Positions 6,924 through 12,118 of a DNA stretch of 12,118 nucleotides are shown here, piece by piece; the first letter of the stretch is position 1, and every line of letters begins with the position of its first letter. This stretch comes from an uncultured Clostridia bacterium. GTDB lineage: Bacteria; Bacillota; Clostridia; Oscillospirales; Ruminococcaceae. The notes below the pieces were generated by a model, which saw only the letters and a program-made list of their open reading frames with translations, was not told where the DNA came from and did no database searches. Made by a program: the position numbers and the translations under genes. Where the stretch lies: NCBI GenBank assembly GCA_947175045.1, contig CAMWLH010000032.1:1-12118 (forward strand), read 5' to 3'.

Positions 6924-8209
6924 GACTTTTCCTCCTCATATTTTCTGACCTTTTCAATAAGGTCGCGGTTATAGCGCTTCCATTCGTTGTCAAAGCGTGT
7001 CAGGAACGTTTCGCGGGCGTTTTCGCTGTTGTCCATAAGATACGTCTGGATCATCGCGTCAACGCTCATTTCGCTCGGATAGTGGTGATCGTGGAAGTCG
7101 GACATTCTGTCGTTTTCGATGTAATCCTTCATTCCGTCAAGCATTGAGGGCAGCGTAAAATCACCGTTTTTGCAGGGCACGGCGTTCTGATCGTCAAGAT
7201 ATATCTGAATGGTTTTGTCCTCGTACAGAAATCTTAGCACCTCATATGCCGCTTCCTTGTTCTTGCAGCCCTTCATTATCGAAAACTGAAGGTCGACGCC
7301 TGAATTAAGAACGTTATCGCTTTCGTTTTCATTGGCGGGAAACGGGAACGAATCTATGTTTATTTCGGGATTTGTCTGTATTATTTGCGGTACGGCATAG
7401 CTGCCTATCGGATACATTGCCGATTCGCCCCTCGCGAAAGCGGTGCAGGCGTCGTTGTAACTGTAAGCATATGGATTAGGCTCGGCATATTCGAGCAGAG
7501 CCTTTATTTTTTCCGCCACCTCGGAATACTCCTCCAAGAATGTTGTGTTTCCCGCATTGACTTGAGCGCAGGTATCGGCGGGCGACAAGCCTACCGCCAG
7601 AGCGTTCCACGGGGCAAGACACGTCCATGTGTCCTTATACCCGAAATAAAGAGGATATATGTCCGTTTCCTCTTGTATCGTCTCACACAGCCCGGTAAAC
7701 TCGCTCCATGTGTACGGAATCTCCCAGCCGTATCTGTCGAAAATGTCCTTGTTGTACAGAATTCCCGCACAGTTGGCAACATAAGGAAGCGCGTAAACTC
7801 CGTCCTGCGGAATAAATTCAAGGTCTTTTTCGATCTGCATATATGAGGATTTGATCTCGGGCAGAAGCTCAAAATCCGATATATCCTCAAACAATCCCGC
7901 GTCAAGGAAGTTTGAGTAGTTTATATCGCCGCCGATACCGACAATATCGGGGTAATCCTCCTTAATAAGCCGTGTTTTGAGCACCGTCATCGCTTCGTTC
8001 GGCGATTCGATAGTCAGATGAATATCATCATGAGTTTCGTTGAAGCGTTGTTCTATCTTCTCAAACGCCGCGACAGCCTCGGGCTTGTATTGCAGCATAC
8101 GGATCTCGATCTTTCCCTCGCTGTCCGCACTCCCCGAACACCCCGACAACAGCATAACGGGCAGAGAGAACGCCGCAAGCGCTGCCGATAGAAAAACTCG
8201 CTTTTTCAT
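6920..8209 (-). CDS. msmE: Sugar-binding lipoprotein of ABC importer
   Basis: A 429-aa extracellular solute-binding protein, family 1, anchored to the membrane as a lipoprotein. The signal peptide has MKKR, a hydrophobic core and the lipobox LLSGC with lipidated Cys24. The mature part shows binding-protein features: KIEIRMLQYKPEAVAAFEKIEQRFNE at the front, DIVGIGGDINYSNFLDAG, and DKDIFDRYGWEIPYTWSEF-like text around residues 155-172, typical of CUT1 oligosaccharide receptors. It is the first gene of the operon; the ATG at 8209 has a GAGGAGG site 8 nt upstream, and the promoter is at 8253-8281. Ligand is inferred to be raffinose-family sugars (raffinose, stachyose, melibiose) or isomaltooligosaccharides from the downstream enzymes; sequence alone does not set it. 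Confidence 0.9.
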   Translation of the reverse strand: MKKRVFLSAALAAFSLPVMLLSGCSGSADSEGKIEIRMLQYKPEAVAAFEKIEQRFNETHDDIHLTIESPNEAMTVLKTRLIKEDYPDIVGIGGDINYSNFLDAGLFEDISDFELLPEIKSSYMQIEKDLEFIPQDGVYALPYVANCAGILYNKDIFDRYGWEIPYTWSEFTGLCETIQEETDIYPLYFGYKDTWTCLAPWNALAVGLSPADTCAQVNAGNTTFLEEYSEVAEKIKALLEYAEPNPYAYSYNDACTAFARGESAMYPIGSYAVPQIIQTNPEINIDSFPFPANENESDNVLNSGVDLQFSIMKGCKNKEAAYEVLRFLYEDKTIQIYLDDQNAVPCKNGDFTLPSMLDGMKDYIENDRMSDFHDHHYPSEMSVDAMIQTYLMDNSENARETFLTRFDNEWKRYNRDLIEKVRKYEEEKS

Positions 8210-8252
8210 ATATTCTGCCTCCTCATAATATTGGATTAGATTTTGTGTTTTT

Positions 8253-8281
8253 ATTATAACATATCTTAATGCTACTGTAAA
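8253..8281 (-). promoter_or_regulatory. Promoter of the msmE-fructokinase operon
   Basis: On the - strand, TTTACA (plus positions 8276-8281) and TATAAT (8253-8258) are spaced by 17 bp. Transcription would start near 8246, giving a leader of about 37 nt before the binding-protein gene. The -35 differs from consensus by one base. Confidence 0.75.
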
Positions 8282-8302
8282 TAGCCGATTTCCACTTATT
8301 TT

Positions 8303-8313
8303 ATACCAAAATG
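8303..8313 (-). promoter_or_regulatory. Operator arm upstream of the operon promoter
   Basis: CATTTTGGTAT on the - strand (ATACCAAAATG on +). It is one arm of a perfect 11-bp inverted repeat with 8347-8357. Its centre is about 62 bp upstream of the predicted operon start and 30 bp from the centre of the -35, a normal position for an AraC-family activator. Binding by the adjacent regulator is inference. Confidence 0.6.
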
Positions 8314-8343
8314 ATACATATAACTTTATAACTGAAAATTACA

Positions 8344-8372
8344 TTGCATTTTGGTATGTTTTGTGCTATAAT
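8344..8372 (+). promoter_or_regulatory. Promoter of the AraC-family regulator
   Basis: TTGCAT (8344-8349) and TATAAT (8367-8372) are spaced by 17 bp, with an extended -10 TGC immediately before TATAAT. Transcription should start near 8379, leaving about 50 nt of leader before the ATG at 8429. Confidence 0.75.
8347..8357 (+). promoter_or_regulatory. Operator arm overlapping the regulator promoter
   Basis: CATTTTGGTAT, the mirror image of 8303-8313, with arm centres 44 bp apart (about four helical turns). This arm covers the end of the -35 and the start of the spacer of the regulator promoter, so occupation should repress it. Autoregulation by the AraC-family protein is inference from position. 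Confidence 0.6.
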
Positions 8373-8428
8373 GTAATTGTTGACAACTGTCGTCAGCAGT
8401 GTATACATATTTTAAGGAGTTGACATAA

Positions 8429-9280
8429 ATGCAAGATCTGATTTTTTCGATTTTCCCAACGGAAAATTTTGTCGATCTCGGGTTGTTTCAGTTCGGAAGA
8501 GAACGCTGTTCGCCGTCGCATTCGTTCGGACCCGCAAAAAGAAATCACTTTCTTTTTCATTATGTAATTTCGGGTATGGGTGTGCTTATGGCCGATGACA
8601 GCAAAGGCGTGACCAGAACCTACCGTGTAAAAAGCAGAGACGGATTTCTTATTATGCCAAATCAGACCACGACCTATATTGCCGATAATGATATGCCATG
8701 GGAATACTGCTGGATCGAGTTTGACGGACTCAGAGCCAAAGGCATACTCGAATCGGCGGGACTGGGTACGGACTCTCCGATATACCACGCTCGTCATAAC
8801 GATCTGCGTGAGGATATGGTCAGGGAGATGCTCTATATATCGGAAAACTCCTCACTGCCTCCTATTCATCTTATCGGACATTTATATCTTTTTTTAGACT
8901 ATCTTATGCGTTCTTCGGCATCAAAAATACTTCAAAGCGGAAGTAAGCTGCGTGATTTTTACATTCATGAGGCATTGGAATATATCGAGCATAATTTCCA
9001 GAACGATATTACGGTCGAGGACATAGCCGCCGTCTGCGGATTAAACCGCAGCTATTTTGGGAAAATATTCAAGGAAGCCATAGGAAAAACTCCACAGGAA
9101 TTCCTGCTGTCATATCGAATGTCCAAAGCCGCCGAGCTTATGAAGCTAACGAAATTGTCCATCGGCGATATCGGCGCGGCTGTCGGATACGCCAGTCCTT
9201 TGCATTTTTCAAGAGCCTTTAAAAATACTTACGGAGTTTCTCCCAGGGAATGGAGAAACAGGAATAAGATAAAGCTTTAA
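8429..9280 (+). CDS. msmR: AraC-family regulator of the raffinose-type operon
   Basis: A 283-aa transcription factor with an N-terminal cupin-like sugar-sensing domain (about 15-165; HYVISGMGVLMADD and DGFLIMPNQTTTYIADN are typical) and a C-terminal two-helix-turn-helix AraC/XylS domain (about 180-280). The first HTH lies in ITVEDIAAVCGLNRSYFGKIFK (194-215). The second ends in the classical IGAAVGYASPLHFSRAFKNTYGVSPREWR (248-276). The ATG at 8429 has AAGGAG at 8414-8419. It is divergent from the transport operon, as MsmR is from its target genes in streptococci, and probably activates it when an alpha-galactoside or its product is bound. The gene stands alone; the next + strand gene is nearly 2 kb away. 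Confidence 0.92.
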   Translation: MQDLIFSIFPTENFVDLGLFQFGRERCSPSHSFGPAKRNHFLFHYVISGMGVLMADDSKGVTRTYRVKSRDGFLIMPNQTTTYIADNDMPWEYCWIEFDGLRAKGILESAGLGTDSPIYHARHNDLREDMVREMLYISENSSLPPIHLIGHLYLFLDYLMRSSASKILQSGSKLRDFYIHEALEYIEHNFQNDITVEDIAAVCGLNRSYFGKIFKEAIGKTPQEFLLSYRMSKAAELMKLTKLSIGDIGAAVGYASPLHFSRAFKNTYGVSPREWRNRNKIKL

Positions 9281-9332
9281 ATTTTTTCGAGTACATCAGC
9301 TTTAAACTTTTATGACGGAACTTAAAGAAGAA

Positions 9333-9356
9333 GCGGTGAACATTCTCGTTCACCGC
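9333..9356. terminator. Hairpin between convergent genes
   Basis: GCGGTGAAC (9333-9341) pairs perfectly with GTTCACCGC (9348-9356) around a 6-nt loop. On the - strand it is followed by TTCTTCTTT, a moderate U-run suited to ending the flavoprotein operon. On the + strand the following bases are U-poor, so it is a weaker stop for the AraC-family gene. Confidence 0.7.
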
Positions 9357-9362
9357 CTCGGT

Positions 9363-9878
9363 TTATAGTTTCCTTGCAATTGACCGCGCCTCATCAAGCT
9401 TTGCCGAAGATTTCGCCTGACTGACGACAGCAGTTATGATACCCATATCCTTTGCGCCCATATGCCCTATTATTGCGTCCTTGTAAGTCTGAATAGCCGA
9501 GGTGAAACCTCCGCCGCCCGCCGTTAAAAGCAATGCGGCTTTTTTCAGCTTTGGCAGACGTTCAAAAGCATAGCAGCGTTCTATAAAGCAATGGGTCTGT
9601 CCGGTCGAAGAATAATAGTAGATCGGCGAAGCGATTATCAGCGCCTCGCATTCCCGCATAAGCGGAAAAATATCGCGCATATCATCGTCTTGAACGCAAT
9701 TGCCGTTCAGAGTTTTTCTGCACGCGTCGCAATTCCTGCAGCCACGTATGTCCATACTTCCTATCTGTTTTATTGATACGTTATGCCTCGCTTTCCTTGC
9801 TTCGTCGGCAAACGCTTCTACAAGTGTCGCGGTGTTTCCGTTTCGCCGCGGACTTCCGTTGATTACTAAAACGTTCAC
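9363..9878 (-). CDS. Flavodoxin-fold NAD(P)H/FMN oxidoreductase
   Basis: A 171-aa protein of the NADPH-dependent FMN reductase / iron-sulfur flavoprotein group. The FMN phosphate loop is INGSPRRNGNT (6-16) and the second flavin-binding stretch is IIASPIYYYSSTGQ (81-94). Between them lies GCRNCDACRKTLNGNCVQDDDM, with cysteines 47, 50, 53 and 61. Such Cys patterns hold a [4Fe-4S] cluster in some relatives, while others keep the cysteines without a proven cluster. It probably reduces a quinone, flavin or other small acceptor in the cytosol. The start is GTG at 9878, chosen because GGAGG lies 8 nt before it; a nearby ATG is out of frame. It follows the hydrolase stop by 15 bp and is last in its operon. 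Substrate is unknown. Confidence 0.85.
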   Translation of the reverse strand: MNVLVINGSPRRNGNTATLVEAFADEARKARHNVSIKQIGSMDIRGCRNCDACRKTLNGNCVQDDDMRDIFPLMRECEALIIASPIYYYSSTGQTHCFIERCYAFERLPKLKKAALLLTAGGGGFTSAIQTYKDAIIGHMGAKDMGIITAVVSQAKSSAKLDEARSIARKL

Positions 9879-9886
9879 GGCATTAT

Positions 9887-9891
9887 CCTCC
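9887..9891 (-). promoter_or_regulatory. Ribosome binding site fixing a GTG start
   Basis: GGAGG on the - strand lies 8 nt before the GTG of the flavodoxin-fold gene and decides that unusual start. It sits just past the TGA of the hydrolase gene (9894-9896), suggesting coupled translation. Confidence 0.7.
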
Positions 9892-9893
9892 GA

Positions 9894-10886
9894 TCAATTC
9901 AAATTTTCGCTGAAGAATTTTTCGAGCTTATCAAACGGAATAATATCCGTCCTGTCGTAGAGATCGGTATGAACTGCATTGGGGATTATCATAAGCTCTT
10001 TATTTTCTGGAACGGGATTGCCGTTCATCATAGCGGTAAACGCGTCTTTGCCGAAATAGCACGAGTGCGCTTTTTCACCGTGGATTATCAGCACCGCGCC
10101 GCGTATTTCGTTAGTATAACGCATCAGCGGCATGTTCATAAACGACATACACCCCGTTTTATTCCAGCCGCCGTTGGAGTTGAGGGAACGTGAGTGATAG
10201 CCGCGTTTGGTCTTGTAATAATCGTAGTAATCCTTGACGAAGGACGGCGCGTCCTCGGGCAATGGATCAACCACACCGCCGCCAAGCTCATAAGCTCCGC
10301 TTTTGTATTCTGCGGTGCGCTGAGCGTTGAGGGCTTTACGTTTTTCATAGCGCGCCTGTTCGCTGTTTTCCGCGTCGAAATAGCCGTTGGAGTTGACGCG
10401 GCTCATATCGTACATAGTGGACGCAACGGTTGCTTTGATACGCGTATCAAGTGCCGCCGCGTTAAGTGCCAGACCGCCCCAGCCGCATATGCCGATAATG
10501 CCTATTTTTTCGAGGTCAACGTTCTCTTGTACGGAAAGGAAATCCACAGCCGCCTGAAAATCCTCCGTGTTGATGTCGGGAGAAGCCATATAACGAGGCT
10601 CGCCGCCGCTCTCTCCGGTAAACGACGGATCGAACGCAATAGTCAGGAAGCCTCGCTCCGCCATTGTCTGCGCGTACAATCCCGCAGACTGCTCCTTTAC
10701 AGCGCCGAACGGACCGCAGACCGCGATTGCTGCCAGCTTGCCCTCCGCATTTTTAGGCGTGTACATATTCGCCGCAAGCGTAATGCCGTAACGATTGTGA
10801 AATGTCACTTTTCTGTGATCTACCTTGTCGCTTTTCGGGAAAGTCTTGTCCCGCTCATTTGTCAAATTAAATTTTGCATTTTCCAT
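9894..10886 (-). CDS. Alpha/beta hydrolase with Cys-type nucleophile elbow
   Basis: A 330-aa cytosolic alpha/beta hydrolase of the dienelactone-hydrolase-like / YcjY-like type. Visible parts are an oxyanion-region strand IAVCGPFGAVKEQSAG (54-69), FDPSFTGESGGEPR (85-98), the nucleophile elbow IIGICGWGG with Cys134 in the place usually held by Ser, a candidate acid in IIHGEKAHS (Glu271), and a C-terminal His306 in NAVHTDLYD. A Cys nucleophile is known from dienelactone hydrolase (GxCxGG). An insert of about 80 residues (about 160-245), rich in Tyr, Lys and Asn, forms a likely cap over the active site. There is no signal peptide. It is the middle gene of a three-gene operon, 17 bp after the 77-aa gene, with AAAGGCGGG as a modest ribosome binding site. 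Reaction and substrate are not known. Confidence 0.85.
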   Translation of the reverse strand: MENAKFNLTNERDKTFPKSDKVDHRKVTFHNRYGITLAANMYTPKNAEGKLAAIAVCGPFGAVKEQSAGLYAQTMAERGFLTIAFDPSFTGESGGEPRYMASPDINTEDFQAAVDFLSVQENVDLEKIGIIGICGWGGLALNAAALDTRIKATVASTMYDMSRVNSNGYFDAENSEQARYEKRKALNAQRTAEYKSGAYELGGGVVDPLPEDAPSFVKDYYDYYKTKRGYHSRSLNSNGGWNKTGCMSFMNMPLMRYTNEIRGAVLIIHGEKAHSCYFGKDAFTAMMNGNPVPENKELMIIPNAVHTDLYDRTDIIPFDKLEKFFSENLN

Positions 10887-10903
10887 AATAAAACCCGCCT
10901 TTC

Positions 10904-11137
10904 TTACAGCTCCGACTTCTCGATTTTGTATATAAGATAATCGAGACAGTCAATTCTCTTTTGGTTGATGTGAACCTCGTCAAGCAATTTTTTCCTGTGG
11001 TCACCGAGATCTTTTAAAACGGATCGTGTTTTTCCGTTGAGTATCAGCCGGGCATACTCTTCCGCAAACGCGCTGTCGAAGCCCGCGTCAATAAGGTTTT
11101 GAAAAACAATGCCGTATCTGTCCGAAAAATCAGCCAT
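10904..11137 (-). CDS. Small conserved-looking protein, unknown function
   Basis: A 77-aa acidic-basic helical protein. It opens FSDRYGIVFQNLIDAGFDSAFAEEYARLI, has a central NGKTRSVLKDLGDHRKKLLDEVH, and ends QKRIDCLDYLIYKIEKSEL, which looks amphipathic and possibly coiled-coil. There is no signal peptide, membrane segment or Cys/His metal site. The ending recalls the C-terminal helix of MerR-type regulators, but the N-terminal HTH is absent, so it is not a complete MerR protein. I have an impression of similar short proteins beside alpha/beta hydrolases in clostridia, but cannot verify it. The ATG at 11137 has a strong AAGGGAGG site 7 nt upstream. It is the first gene of the operon and is divergent from the LysR gene. 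A partner or regulator of the hydrolase is possible; no function is assigned. Confidence 0.75.
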   Translation of the reverse strand: MADFSDRYGIVFQNLIDAGFDSAFAEEYARLILNGKTRSVLKDLGDHRKKLLDEVHINQKRIDCLDYLIYKIEKSEL

Positions 11138-11165
11138 CTCACTGCCTCCCTTAGGTTCTGTATTT

Positions 11166-11195
11166 ATTATAAGCCATTCAGCGGCGCTATGTCAA
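11166..11195 (-). promoter_or_regulatory. Promoter of the 77-aa/hydrolase/flavoprotein operon
   Basis: On the - strand, TTGACA (plus 11190-11195) and TATAAT (11166-11171) are both consensus and spaced by 18 bp, about 30 bp upstream of the 77-aa start. Confidence 0.75.
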
Positions 11196-11218
11196 ATATC
11201 TATTTTATATATCATATT
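11195..11218. promoter_or_regulatory. Possible LysR operator between divergent promoters
   Basis: The 27 bp between the two -35 boxes (11196-11222) is almost pure A/T. It contains a short inverted pair, AATAT (11195-11199) and ATATT (11214-11218). LysR proteins usually bind T-N11-A type dyads in exactly this position, but the dyad is weak and the base composition makes chance matches likely. Confidence 0.25.
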
Positions 11219-11222
11219 ATTC

Positions 11223-11251
11223 TTGACAGGAATAATTAAAAAGAGTATAAT
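11223..11251 (+). promoter_or_regulatory. Consensus promoter of the LysR-family gene
   Basis: TTGACA (11223-11228) and TATAAT (11246-11251) are both perfect sigma-A hexamers with a 17-bp spacer. The ribosome binding site AAGGAGG (11258-11264) follows at once, so the leader is short. Confidence 0.8.
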
Positions 11252-11273
11252 AGATGTAAGGAGGCTGATAAAA

Positions 11274-12050
11274 ATGGAAATACGGGTTCTGAGATATTTT
11301 CTCGAGATCGCGCGGGAGGGGAATATGACGAGAGCTGCCGAAGCCCTGCACATATCTCAGCCGTCGCTCTCAAAGGAAATGAAGTCATTGGAGGAGGAGC
11401 TTGGACAAAAGCTTTTTCACCGAAACCGCAGCGGATTAAAGCTGACCGACGCGGGAATGCTGTTAAGGCAGCGCACCGAGGACATACTTGAAATGGTGGA
11501 TAAAACAGCCGCCGAATTCGGTTCTCTGGGCGAGATAAACGGCGGCGATATTTATATAGGCTGTGCGGAATCGGAGCAGATCTGTCATCTCGCGCGGGTG
11601 ATCGGAGCGTTCAGAGAAAAATATCCCCTGATACGTTATCATCTTTCAAGCGGAAATACGGAACAGGTCGCCGAAAAGCTGGACAAGGGGCTGCTTGACT
11701 TCGCTTTTATCGTCGAGCAGCCCGACTTGTTCAAATACAATTACATCGAAGTCCCGGGGGCAGACATATGGGGCGTAATTATGCGGCGCGACAGCCCGCT
11801 TGCCCGTAAAAGGTCTGTTTGTCCCGACGATCTGTACGGACTGCCGCTTATCTGCTCGGAGCAGGCTATGCGGGTGGATATTCCGCGTTGGTGCGGCGAA
11901 AAGGCGGATATGCTGAACTTTTCGGGAACGGTCAATCTCTGTTACAACGGCTCGGTATTTGTTAAAGAGGGGCTCGGTTATATTCTTACGTTTGACGGGC
12001 TAATTGATACAAGCGAGAGCAGCGGATTATGTTTTCGTCCGCTGAAACCA
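11274..12050 (+). CDS. LysR-family transcriptional regulator, 3' end missing
   Basis: The frame from ATG 11274 gives 259 genomic codons without a stop. Residues 1-60 are the LysR winged HTH: MEIRVLRYFLEIAREGNMTRAAEALHIS, then QPSLSKEMKSLEEELGQKLF and LTDAGMLL. The rest is a periplasmic-binding-like effector domain beginning GDIYIGCAESEQICHLARVI. Family members are usually about 290-300 aa, so roughly 30-40 residues are missing. The last genomic residues are SSGLCFRPLKP; from 12051 the frame stays open but reads adapter sequence. The start is supported by AAGGAGG 9 nt upstream. It is divergent from the 77-aa/hydrolase/flavoprotein operon and is its most likely regulator. The effector is unknown. 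Confidence 0.9.
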
Positions 12051-12118
12051 CTGTCTCTTATAACCATCTGCCGCTGCCGACGACTCCTTACGTGTAGATC
12101 TCGGTGGTCGCCGTATCA
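12051..12118 (+). other. Illumina Nextera i5/P5 adapter (non-biological)
   Basis: The segment begins with a Tn5 mosaic-end-like 19-mer (12051-12069, CTGTCTCTTATA then ACCATCT; the standard has CACATCT, two mismatches). GCCGCTGCCGACGA (12070-12083) follows, one mismatch to the Nextera read-1 adapter tail. Then come an 8-base index CTCCTTAC (12084-12091) and GTGTAGATCTCGGTGGTCGC running to 12118, the reverse complement of the P5 primer minus its last two bases. This is library adapter left on a contig end, not genomic DNA or a transposon. Confidence 0.96.

Noticed and set aside
8281..8300. A cre-like catabolite repression site near TGGAAATCGGCTA on the - strand
   Set aside because: It has one base too many between TGGAA and CG compared with the TGNAANCG core, so it does not fit the CcpA consensus.
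9273..9306. Direct repeat AGCTTTAAA at 9273-9281 and 9298-9306
   Set aside because: Only 9 bp, AT-rich, one copy lies in the regulator's last codons, and it has no evident role.
12051..12069. Tn5-type transposon end
   Set aside because: The mosaic-end-like sequence is followed at once by index and P5 primer sequence, so it is library adapter, not a mobile element.
1..12118. CRISPR arrays, tRNA/rRNA genes, riboswitches, phage or toxin-antitoxin modules
   Set aside because: No regularly spaced repeats, tRNA arms, rRNA-like stretches, long structured leaders or phage-type genes are visible. The XRE stub alone does not make a toxin-antitoxin pair.

Overview
The window looks like a piece of a Gram-positive gut-type clostridial genome, probably Ruminococcaceae/Oscillospiraceae or a relative. 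The reasons are strong AGGAGG ribosome binding sites, near-consensus sigma-A promoters with AT-rich spacers, moderate GC coding sequence, a lipoprotein-type sugar-binding protein, and an HPr-like fragment of a kind I associate with clostridia. The taxonomic call is inference. The last 68 bases are not genomic: they match Illumina Nextera i5/P5 adapter sequence. The window is therefore the end of a draft or metagenomic contig, and the gene there stops at base 12050.

Left end (1-543): a decayed region. A good promoter and ribosome binding site drive a 42-codon stub of an XRE-type repressor on the + strand, followed out of frame by what looks like its last residues. On the - strand, overlapping the fructokinase 3' end, lies a remnant of an HPr-like protein. 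A hairpin at 375-406 with A/T tracts on both sides can terminate transcription from either direction.

Centre (544-9280): a raffinose-family oligosaccharide utilisation locus of the msm/raf type. One - strand operon, transcribed from about 8246 leftwards, encodes a sugar-binding lipoprotein, two ABC permeases, sucrose phosphorylase, a GH36 alpha-galactosidase and a PfkB-family fructokinase. The genes are tightly coupled (4-bp overlaps, or gaps of 6, 12 and 27 bp). The predicted flow is: import of raffinose, stachyose or melibiose; removal of alpha-1,6 galactose in the cytosol; phosphorolysis of sucrose to glucose 1-phosphate and fructose; and phosphorylation of fructose. No ABC ATPase is encoded, so a shared MsmK/MsiK-like ATPase elsewhere is inferred. 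A divergent AraC-family regulator (8429-9280) reads the other way. The 219-bp intergenic region holds two good promoters and a perfect 11-bp inverted repeat whose arms are placed to activate the operon and to occlude the regulator's own promoter.

Right end (9333-12050): a second divergent unit. A - strand operon encodes a 77-aa protein of unknown function, an alpha/beta hydrolase with a Cys-type nucleophile elbow, and a flavodoxin-fold oxidoreductase with a four-Cys cluster. It faces a LysR-family regulator on the + strand, truncated by the adapter. The physiological signal is unknown; by analogy such sets handle reactive or electrophilic small molecules, but nothing here proves that.

I see no CRISPR array, tRNA, rRNA or complete mobile element. 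I did not find a clear previously undescribed system. The least explained items are the 77-aa/hydrolase/flavoprotein operon, the HPr-like remnant and the paired operators.
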